From CAZFAP01 sp964516325 (lineage in GTDB: Bacteria > Auribacterota > JABMQX01), in the NCBI GenBank assembly GCA_964516325.1, contig CAZFAP010000032.1, positions 1-34,494 on the forward strand: a stretch of 34,494 nt of DNA, written 5' to 3'. The first letter of the stretch is position 1. Every line of letters starts with the position of its first letter. The position numbers were made by a program, and so were the translations under genes. The notes beneath the pieces were generated by a model. The model worked only from the letters and a program-made list of their open reading frames with translations, did no database searches and was not told the origin of the DNA. Below, piece after piece: positions 15,901-22,400 of this stretch.

Positions 15901-17627
15901 GGCGGCTGCTGGCTGTCACTCGCCCGAACCGTGAAAAGAAAATCGCCATACTCCTGGGGCGTACCGGAGAGGAGTCCGCCAGTGGAAACGCTCATGCCCG
16001 CCGGTAAAGTCCCCGACGAGATGCTCCAACTGTAAGCGAGTTTCCCACCTTCCGCCGTAAACGTCAGGCCATATGAAACGCCGACTTTCCCGTCCGGCAG
16101 CGGATACGCGGTCGTGATAGACAGGTCGGCAGCAGGGGCGATTGTGATTGACAAGAGCTGATCATCCGACGCCGCCGGCGACTGGCTGTCCTCCACGACC
16201 ACGCTGAAGAGCCACGTCCCTATCGCGGCATTCGTCGGCGTCCCGCTGATTCTCCCGGTGCTTTCGTTGAGAGACAAGCCATCCGGCAGCCCGCTGGAAT
16301 TCAGCCTCCAGCGATACGGCGGAATTCCTCCTTGCGCTTGAAGTATCGCCTCATAATGTACGCCCTCGGCGCCGTTGGGCAGCGACGTGGTCGTTAGGAC
16401 AAGGTCCGGCGGCAGTACCCGCAAACTGAACGCACCAGAGTCGGTCTGAATCGGGATGCCCTGGTCCGTTACCAGCACCGTGAAACTGAAATCGCCGTAT
16501 CCGGTCGGAGTCCCGCTCAGGACACCGCCCTCGGAAAGACTCAGCCCTCCCGGCAAAGACCCTGCGACCAGACTCCAACTATAGGCCCAATACCCGCCGT
16601 CCGCGTCGAACGCGAAGCTGTAGTTCTCCCCCATTTTGGCGTCGGGCAGCGGACTGGTGCTCACGATTTCGAGCGGCTTATCACAAGGAGCGGCGAAGAC
16701 ATCCCAATCGGGGTCCTGGTCATCCGGGTCCGGGCTTGAGCCGAGCTGCGCGGAATTATCTATCCCCGCCAGGTCGTGCGCGACCTGCCCAGAACCTTCA
16801 TCGAAGTTCCAATAAGCAATCAGCCCCGGCTCCGTCCCTCTCATCCGCACGTGCATCGTCTGCTTGATGTCTGCCTGCGTTCGGCTGATGTCCCATATTC
16901 GAATTTCGTCGAGGCGACCGTTCCACGAGAGGAGGTATCCGACCGGACTCCATCCCAGCGTCAGCAATCCGTTGTTGTGCACCGCCTGCATGGACACTGG
17001 CACCGATGCCTCCAGCTCGCCGTCTATGTAAAGCCGAAGCGTGCTCCCATCGTACGTGCCCGAAATATGATGCCATTCGCCCTCCAGCCCAGGAGTCAAG
17101 GTCTGCGAATACACTCGCCCGTAGGAGACGCCATCGCCAATGCTGAATCCCACCGCGTGCGCGTGCGCACTGGGCCGTCCCAGGTAGTCGAGTTCTCCCT
17201 CAATGAACAATAGATAGTTGGAATCCGAGGGGTCAGGGTTTGATTCCGGCGGTAGGTTTTTATCCAGAATTGCGTACCCGCTCATCAGGTTCAGGTCTCG
17301 CGTCAGCCGAACCCATGCCTCGACGGTGATCTGGGAGAGGTTCAGGCTCTCATCGGCCTGCACTTCCACCATGTCGTACCACGGATTGAAATCGAGGCAT
17401 GTTGCAAAAGCCGGCTCTGGCAAAAGGAGGAGGCTCAGCAGAACTAAGGTCCGAACGGGCAACAAAAAGGCGATTGAGAAAGCGCGTGCGCGGCAAGCTC
17501 CTCCATTCCCCTCGCATCGTCTCGGATAGGGACGGCTGATCGAGCTGCATTCTCGCAAAGCGTTCGGCTCGGTGGGGAAGCAAGGCGATGGTCGGCGGCT
17601 TTCAACTCTCCCGGCTTGTGGGAACAT
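9969..17627 (-). CDS. Giant secreted LamG / 17x Ig-like (He_PIG) / BACON / beta-helix protein
   Basis: A 2552-residue extracellular or surface protein. The ATG at 17627 has GGGAG 7 nt upstream; the hydrophobic signal core lies late, at about residues 50-74, giving an unusually long n-region. Order: LamG/concanavalin-like lectin domain (76-312, e.g. ITVEAWVRLT, WHHISGTYDGSTLRLYIDG); 17 Ig-like He_PIG-type repeats of about 91 residues (314-1865) in strict A/B alternation; a BACON-like Ig domain (about 1866-1965); a right-handed beta-helix (about 1970-2306, starting YATIQKGIDAAASDDTV, ending in a SPCLDVGDN segment); an Ig-like region; an Asp-rich calcium-binding segment (DYDDDKLPDAWE, GADFDGDGKTNRFE, about 2421-2480); and a C-terminal module ending FYKVMVY. 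Such proteins bind glycans or act as adhesins; no catalytic residues can be assigned. The next two genes upstream share its beta-helix and C-terminal modules. Confidence 0.92.
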   Translation of the reverse strand: MFPQAGRVESRRPSPCFPTEPNALRECSSISRPYPRRCEGNGGACRARAFSIAFLLPVRTLVLLSLLLLPEPAFATCLDFNPWYDMVEVQADESLNLSQITVEAWVRLTRDLNLMSGYAILDKNLPPESNPDPSDSNYLLFIEGELDYLGRPSAHAHAVGFSIGDGVSYGRVYSQTLTPGLEGEWHHISGTYDGSTLRLYIDGELEASVPVSMQAVHNNGLLTLGWSPVGYLLSWNGRLDEIRIWDISRTQADIKQTMHVRMRGTEPGLIAYWNFDEGSGQVAHDLAGIDNSAQLGSSPDPDDQDPDWDVFAAPCDKPLEIVSTSPLPDAKMGENYSFAFDADGGYWAYSWSLVAGSLPGGLSLSEGGVLSGTPTGYGDFSFTVLVTDQGIPIQTDSGAFSLRVLPPDLVLTTTSLPNGAEGVHYEAILQAQGGIPPYRWRLNSSGLPDGLSLNESTGRISGTPTNAAIGTWLFSVVVEDSQSPAASDDQLLSITIAPAADLSITTAYPLPDGKVGVSYGLTFTAEGGKLAYSWSISSGTLPAGMSVSTGGLLSGTPQEYGDFLFTVRASDSQQPPDTATRQYALHIAPADLIIQTASFPSGVEGVLYSQSLEATGGVPPYAWSISAGVLPPGLVLSVSSGAIAGTPTNAAIGTWNFNVRVIDSQSQPYEDDRGFSITVTPAGDLSITSGSTLPDEKVGESYGHSFAASGGKLPYVWDILSGSLPPGLSLSGNGELTGTPSGYGDFTFVVRVRDSQQTPDSDSKEIAVRVLPADLNVLTASLPDGVEGVQYNQTLVASGGISPYTWRLLDGALPQGLMLSSSGTISGIPSNSAIGTSSFTVQVSDSQSQPATDEQTFSITISAAGVLTITTVSPLPDGKIGEAYSFAFAASGGKTPYVWDVISGSVPPGLMLSSDGKLTGTPSGYGSFSFVVRVRDSQPIPDSDSNEVTVRILPADLNILTVTLPDGIEGVSYNQTLSASGGIPPYSWRLFSGAMPGGLTLSVAGSISGVPTNSAIGTSAFTLQVSDSQSQPATDQQAFAVNVSPASHLSITSTSPLPDGKVGAAYSFRFSAAGGKLPCIWRMTSGDLPDGLSLSSDGALTGSPIEYGDFVFSVEVADSQETPETVSHQFSLHISPSDLILLTSSLPDGLEGAFHSRQLEATGGVPPYTWEISAGALPDGLILDAAQGVIRGTPSNAAIGVSNFAVRVKDTQTPAATSERYFSITVLPSAELGITSISPLPDGKVGESYHYSFSASGGKQPYSWSLDSGLLPSGVTLFPNGELAGTPDRFGDFTFTIRVSDSQQPADAALKPFTLHVAPADLRILTLSLPNATEGLPYSESVEAAGGVRPYRWEIISGGLPDGLVLDAATGVIAGTPTNAAIGTSGFMVRVTDSQAVPAHDDRQLQITVTPAEPLAITTATPLDGKVGQPYSQTLEAKGGKRPYAWAITSGTLPTGLNLTSQGLLSGTPTEHGDFSFAVGVSDSQAPPETATRACGLHISPADLKIETVTLPDGPEGSAYEAVLVAAGGVPPLTWSVASGSLPNGLSLDSTRGIISGTPTNSAIGASSFTLRVTDSQSPARQDERALTIRIAPALELAITSRSPLPDAKAPVVYQYKFEASGGKLPYSWSVASGTSPTGLSLSKDGSLTGTPTQHGDYTFAVMVTDSQNPVDSATSQFSLDIAPEDLKISTLSLPDGKEGAAYQQKLEAKGGIPPYTWRVASGALPDGLRLDQATGVISGTPTNPAIGKSSFTVRVSDSESPAAQHERPFSIVVSPAADLQVASASPLPEARVGDTYSYSFSASGGKRPYAWSLISGAISAGVSLSSLGELSGVPSQPGDFVFVVRVTDSQEIRDSDEKQFAVHVAAREMELQVSALDLTFSTRRGGANPPSQTLTIRIVGTQQAAWRAVENCAWLSLNPTTGSNSGEDDVVAVSVEKTGLEIGTYEAEIDVIPTETPEKHEVVRVHLFVNPIRVPQEYATIQKGIDAAASDDTVLVSPGIYREKTTTKAGVKVVGSGADRTTIDAEGTGTVVAMLGGNSTVEGFTVRNGIGDYFGNGARVGGGVYCGAVSATIAKCRIVDNVAAQGWGGGVFVNSGCSITIVDSLISGNSAESGGGLFCHENSRATIQTSIVRDNTAAWYGGGVCGIDLSSVMLASCEVSRNSAGYSGGAIAAKERGAVTVVNCTLADNSADEAGGIFSESASSVSLANSLLWNEPTDLVMFGESTVQFCDIRDRSFAGQNHNFSLDPLFVNAAQGDYHLLPSSPCLDVGDNNVGGLPEKDMDGEPRVLLSYSKLATDIGADEVDVETVFAVMSPPVLLNGGGLVTVNYTLWNGRAAPSSVLPEYSTNGGTAWYGASRAVESEPIESLTTSADGEKHMFVWDSVADVGGRKISGVRVRIKPIAAKAHAPATSEEFSLDNSAADYDDDKLPDAWERQIIDADRSDSITSISHVLPGADFDGDGKTNRFEYQTSTSPIDPSSLFDVEFVAEADGRLRFRWTSAGGKIYAVYYCEALGDAWRQLCPAQLGTGGILECVDDVVSGRMRFYKVMVY
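12030..16686 (-). repeat. 17-unit Ig-like repeat array inside the giant gene (ABAB...A)
   Basis: Seventeen units of about 91 residues (about 273 bp) encoded in tandem. Type A units carry LPDGKVG near the start, GGK.PY in the middle and GDF.F near the end; type B units carry LPDG.EG, GG.PPY and TN.AIG. They alternate without exception (nine A, eight B), so the structural period is the AB pair of about 182 residues (about 546 bp). The unit resembles the He_PIG putative Ig domain, which is often found in long bacterial surface proteins. Confidence 0.85.
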
Positions 17628-17756
17628 GATCCCGCTCCCTATTTACTCGGCGCCTCGGCGCAGGCTGCTCGCTGTGGGCACAGGTGCGCAGTTCTGCGTA
17701 AAAAATCACACCCCTCCTGCGGCATCAGTTGCGATGTGGTGCACCGTGGCATTTAG

Positions 17757-17785
17757 AGTATAGCGTTTTTGGAGTGTTTCTGCAA
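17757..17785 (-). promoter_or_regulatory. Candidate sigma-70 promoter for the giant gene
   Basis: TTGCAG (17785-17780), a 17-nt spacer, then TATACT (17762-17757) on the minus strand. The -10 matches consensus at five of six positions, the -35 at about half. A start near 17750 would give a leader of about 120 nt before the ATG at 17627. Confidence 0.45.
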
Positions 17786-17802
17786 TGGTTGCCGTAGATT
17801 TC

Positions 17803-17818
17803 TGCAAGAACAGTGCCA
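17803..17818 (-). promoter_or_regulatory. Candidate sigma-54 (-24/-12) promoter for the giant gene
   Basis: The minus strand reads TGGCAC-TGTTC-TTGCA. It has the invariant GG and GC dinucleotides separated by exactly 10 nt and matches the RpoN consensus (TGGCAC-N5-TTGCW) at every defined position. Initiation would fall near 17791, about 165 nt before the ATG. Sigma-54 promoters need an enhancer-binding activator; none is encoded in this window. Confidence 0.55.
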
Positions 17819-18018
17819 CTGCAAAAGTCCGAAAAGACCGCCTGTCGCTCGCGGATAGGATGTCGCCCGAAAGGCATTTCCTCCGGCCAACCCTCGGTGT
17901 CCCGCCCGTCAAAACTGCAAGCCCGCACAAATCACCGTTCCGCCGCTGACGCTGAGGATTCCGACCCGTGCTGCGGAGGGACGATGTGCGATAGGTGACG
18001 ACGCGATTGGCGCGGCAC

Positions 18019-19281
18019 TCAGCGCCCCGCCATCCTAACCTGGTAGAACTTCCTGCGAACGTTTGGCGCGGAAATCGTGAACGACGTTGTCGTCCCCTGG
18101 GAGGATACGGGCTTAGCCACGCTGACCCACGCCCCAGTTAGTACGTCATCGCATGCCCAGAGCAGATATTTGCCGACCGGCTGGCTGCTCCATGTGAGCA
18201 TAAGGCGACTGTCCTCAAGGAAAGCCAGCTCTTTGATCACCAGCCGCGTCGAGTTGCGCTCGTACGCCCCCATATCAACCGTCAGAGAATGTCCCCCGAA
18301 GGCGACTCGCAAATCCCCGTCCATATCCACCCCGGGCGAACTGAGCACTGAATTGTCCCCATTGTCAATGCATGGTGACTCGGCCGAAAGATGGAAGTCA
18401 TCTTCGTCCGGTCCAACAAAACGTGGGTCCTGGTCGGTGTTCCCATTTCCGCCCGCTGTCCAATCCTGGATGCAGCAGAAGGACGGATTCGACAGGTGAA
18501 TCTGCATTCCTGAACCGCCCGCCGTGTTTGCCCAGAAAATGGAGTTGCCGATTGTCCCGCGGCAGTCATAAATGCCGCCGCCGTTCAGCCCGGCGGCGTT
18601 CCCGTAAATCGTGTTGTTTAGAATCTCTCCGTCGCAGCGAGCCAGTCCCCCCGCCTGGGTATCAGCCGAGTTCCCGATAATCAGGTTGCTCTGCATAACG
18701 CCGTCGCAAAAAGCCATCGCCCCGCCCATCGCAGCCGAGTTGTTGGCGAAGACATTATTCTCGACGAGCCCATCGCAGCCATACAGGCCGCCACCGCCCA
18801 CCGGTCACCCCAGGTCGGCGCGGTTCCCCACGAAGACGTTATTGCGGATGGTCGCGGTGGTCTGCTTATCCTGCGTGCCACCTCGGACGCCGCCGCCGTA
18901 GTCAGCTTTTCCATTCTGAATCGTGAACCCCATCAGAACGCACGCTTCTGTCTCGGTTCCGTCAAAGGACACCACCGAGTCTGCTCTATTCCCGTCTATA
19001 ACTGTGTTGCGGACCGTCGCCGGGTCGAATGGGTTAATGCTGGTCAGGGTGAGATTCTTCCCCTTGAGCCGAATATTCTCAACGTAGGTCCCTTCCCCAA
19101 CGACTACCGTGTCGCCGTTCGCTGACGCGTCAATCCCCTCCTGGATCGTCCTGAAAGCCGTCCCCCAACTCCGCCCGTCGCCGGGAACAGCCACCGACCC
19201 GTCCACATAGCACGTTGCACCCATCGCGGGTAAAGCGCAAAGGAGTGCCGCAAACACAGTGATTACGAGATTCTTACCCAT
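18019..19281 (-). pseudogene. Secreted beta-helix protein gene interrupted by an in-frame TGA
   Basis: A frame of 420 codons from ATG at 19281 (GAGG 9 nt upstream) to the TGA at 18021-18019, broken only by a TGA at 18807-18805. Part one (158 residues) has a signal peptide (MGKNLVITVFAALL... ending at MGA), then CYVDGSVAVPGDGRSW and TIQEGIDASANGDTV, the start of a choice-of-anchor-Q type right-handed beta-helix. Part two (261 residues) continues the helix coils (GGGLYGCDG, GGLARCDGEI, GGGIYDCRG), a cap with SPCIDNGDN, and the C-terminal module ending FYQVRM. Both halves are in the same frame and match consecutive parts of the paralogue at 19421-25117. There the matching loop has Trp (VWPAGQGGGL), so TGG to TGA explains the stop. 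It could be a recent nonsense mutation, a sequencing error or a readthrough site. Confidence 0.8.
18805..18807 (-). other. In-frame TGA codon splitting the beta-helix gene
   Basis: Reads CTG GGG TGA CCG GTG GGC on the minus strand. A single G-to-A change from TGG would produce it. The frame is unchanged on both sides and homology continues without loss. Confidence 0.85.
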
Positions 19282-19420
19282 AGTCCAAGTCCTCGAATGA
19301 TTTCTACGATGCTCCTGCCCTCTGCCGACAGGCAAAATCTCGGTCTTTCTTTCCCGCAGCAAATGTATCAGGCGCCGCGGCTGTTCGGCAAGCCCAACCT
19401 CGTGTGCGGCCTCGGCCATA

Positions 19421-22400
19421 TCATGGCCTGAGAACCTGGACCTTGTAGTACCGTTTTCTCGGGCCCGCGACGCCCCAGTCAAAATTCGAAAGCGAGGTGT
19501 CTTGGGGACCGGCGGTTACGACGCCGCCGAGCGGATACCATTCGTCTTCAAGATCGGAGCTGAAGTAGCATTGGTACGTTCTGAGAGGGACCGCTGACCA
19601 CATGATCGCGACGCCCGACGGTGTGTGGATCACGCGGACGATCCGGAAAACGGACCGCGCATTGAGCGGATTCGTGCCTGCCGATACCTCGTCGCCGTCG
19701 CTCTTTCCGTCGGCATCCGTGTCAGCAACGTTCGGATCAGTTGAGCGAGCGAACTCTTCGCCGATCATAAGCCCGTCGGCGTCGGGGTCATCGTCTGCCC
19801 CCAGCCACAGCGTTCCAAGCTGGTCTATCTCCCAGTAGTCGGGCAAATCATCGCTGTCGGCATCCACGTACTCGTCCGCGCCAATGTCTATCTCGACGCC
19901 GAACAGCCTCGATTCACCGTCCGTGTCGGTCCCCGGCGGCCAGGAAGCGTCGTGCGTTCCGGCGTCTATGCAGGGCGAATCGGGCTTGAGGTGATAATCG
20001 TTATCGTCGTACGTGCCGGGGTTATTGTCGGCGCCGTCGGGGTCAACGAACCCCGCCGACGGCGGGGCAATATTCCCGTCGCCGGTGCCTGTCCAGCCCT
20101 GAATGCAGCAGTGGGTCGGAGGGACTGACTCGAAAACCTGCGCCCCGACCGTCGCGGTGTTTCCCCAGACAATGCAGTTGGCCACCTTCCGGTGGCACCA
20201 TTGCATCCCGCCGCCTTCTTTCGCGGAGTTTCCAATTATCGTGTTGTTCTGAACCGTGCCATAGCACGCGAACAGCCCGCCGCCCTCTTGAATAGCCCAA
20301 TTCCCGGCGATTAGGTTGTTCTCGACTACGCCATCGCAGTAAGCCACCCCGCCCCCGCTCCCGAGATAACCACTTGCCCTGTTAAGCGTGATGATGTTGT
20401 TTCTTATTATCCCATTGCACTCCTGCAGCCCACCACCACCCCCAAACTGCTCCGTGGCGCTGTTCCCCGCAATCTTGTTGTTTCGTATTGTGCCATTGCA
20501 CAGGTGCAGACCACCGCCTCCCTGATGAGCCTGGTTGCCGGAGATAATATTCCCCACAATCATGCCGTCGCAATGGTCGAGCCCACCGCCATAACCGGCC
20601 GAATTAGCCGTGACGGTGTTGTTGTGCACGGGGCCGATGCAGCCGTACAGTCCTCCGCCCAGCCAAGCCGTATTTCCGGTGATAATGTTGTCGTGGATCC
20701 AGCCTTCGCACCGGGATAACCCCCCGCCCGCATCCACCGCGTAATTCTCGGCTATGGTGTTGTCCTGAATTGTCCCATTACAGCGGTACAGCCCGCCACC
20801 CTCCGGATTGGCCCAGTTCTCCGAAACGGTGTTGTTCTCGATGGTGCCATCGCAGTGGGCGAGTGCTCCGCCCCACATCGCTGAGTTTTTGGTGATTACA
20901 TTGTCGCTAATCGTCGCACGCGAGTGATTCGTCGCCGTCCCACCGCAAATTCCGCCGCCATACGGTCCTGACCCGTTGCGGATGGTAAAGCCGGACAAAA
21001 CGCACGTCTCATCTTCGGTTCCAGTAAACGTAACAACACAGCCCAATCCGTTGCCATCAATGATGGTGTTAGCTACGACGGTGGCCTCCAGTGGCTCGGT
21101 GCTGCGCAGTATGATGTTCTTGCCATCAAATTGAATGTTCTCGACGTAAACTCCTTCGACGACCATAACCGTGTCGCCATGCACTGCGGCGTTAATCCCC
21201 GCCTGGATCGTTTTCTTGGGGGTCTCTGGTGTTCTTCCATCCTTCACGTCATCCCCAGTCGCTCCATTTACATATACGGGTGGGACGCTCAAAGCGTCAT
21301 TGGCGTCAGTTCCAGCTGCCACCTCCAGGCCGTCAGAATAACCATCTCCGTCGCTGTCACTATTGGTCGGATTTGTGCTCAACCTCAATTCTTCAGCATT
21401 GCTCAAACCGTCGGAATCGCCGTCGAAATTGCCGTCGTGCGTCAGACCGCCAAAGTATTTGCGTTCCCAGTAATCCGGCATCCCGTCCTTGTCGGTATCC
21501 GCATATTCGTCCGCGCCCATGTCCATGCCCGCGCCTTGAGGGCGCCTCTCCCCGTCAACGTCGCTGCTGGGCGCGCCCAGCATAGTTCCGGCGTCAATGC
21601 ACGGCGACGCCCCGGATAGATGCCAGTCGTTGTGCTGATACGTTCGGGGATCATCATCCGGCCCGTCCGCGTCAATGAACGTCGGGTCTTCGACGATGTT
21701 CCGCTGGCCCCCTTCTTGCCAGTCCTGGATGCAGGAAAATCTCGGTCTGTTCGAGTAAGATATCTGAGCGTCCTGAGACGCCCAGTTTTCCCAGATGATG
21801 CAGTTTTCAATCACCGTGCCCTCGCCCCGGCAATCGTATACACCTCCCCCTTGCTCCAGTGCCCAGTTACCGCAGATGGTATTGTTTCGTATGGCACCCT
21901 CGAAAAACCAGACGCCGCCACCTTGCACAGCGAGGTTATCGCAAATCATGTTGTTCTCGATGACACCCGAGCAGCCAGCTATCCCACCGCCATAATTACC
22001 CGCGTTTCCGCATACCCTGTTGTTCCGAATTGTGGCCTGGCAATAGTGCATCCCTGCACCGTTGTCCGCCCAGTTGCCGCAAACCGAATTGTTCTCGATT
22101 GTGCCGCGGCAACCGTACAACCCTCCCCCACATGTGGCCGAATTTCCATGAATCTCGTTTTTGGCAATGGTGCCGGTGCACTCACACAATCCACCGCCCT
22201 TATAAGCGAGGTTTCCGGCGATTTTGTTCTCGTGGATCGCCCCGTCGCAGTCTAACAACCCCCCGCCTTCTCCGTCGGGGTCTTTCCCGCAAGCCCGGTT
22301 GCCGGTGATTATGTTGTTGGAAATCTCACCATCGCAGTCCGCCAGACCGCCACCGTCCCGTTCGGCCGAGTTCCGCAAAATCTCATTGTTCTGGACCGGG

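Larger units (their letters stand above)
17628..18018. other. Intergenic region upstream of the giant gene
   Basis: About 390 bp with no supported gene. It holds two promoter candidates for the giant gene, listed separately, and a leader of roughly 120-165 nt. The distal part (17819-18018), next to the end of the interrupted beta-helix gene, shows no strong terminator. Confidence 0.6.

Noticed and set aside
18019..18801. Second half of the split beta-helix gene as an independent gene starting at GTG 18801
   Set aside because: It would lack a signal peptide and begin in mid-helix, unlike any relative in the window.
18805..18807. TGA read as selenocysteine or as Trp by a variant genetic code
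   Set aside because: The paralogue has Trp, not Cys, at the site, no convincing SECIS-type hairpin was seen just downstream, and TGA clearly ends psd, pssA, the kinase and accA here, so a general recoding is excluded.
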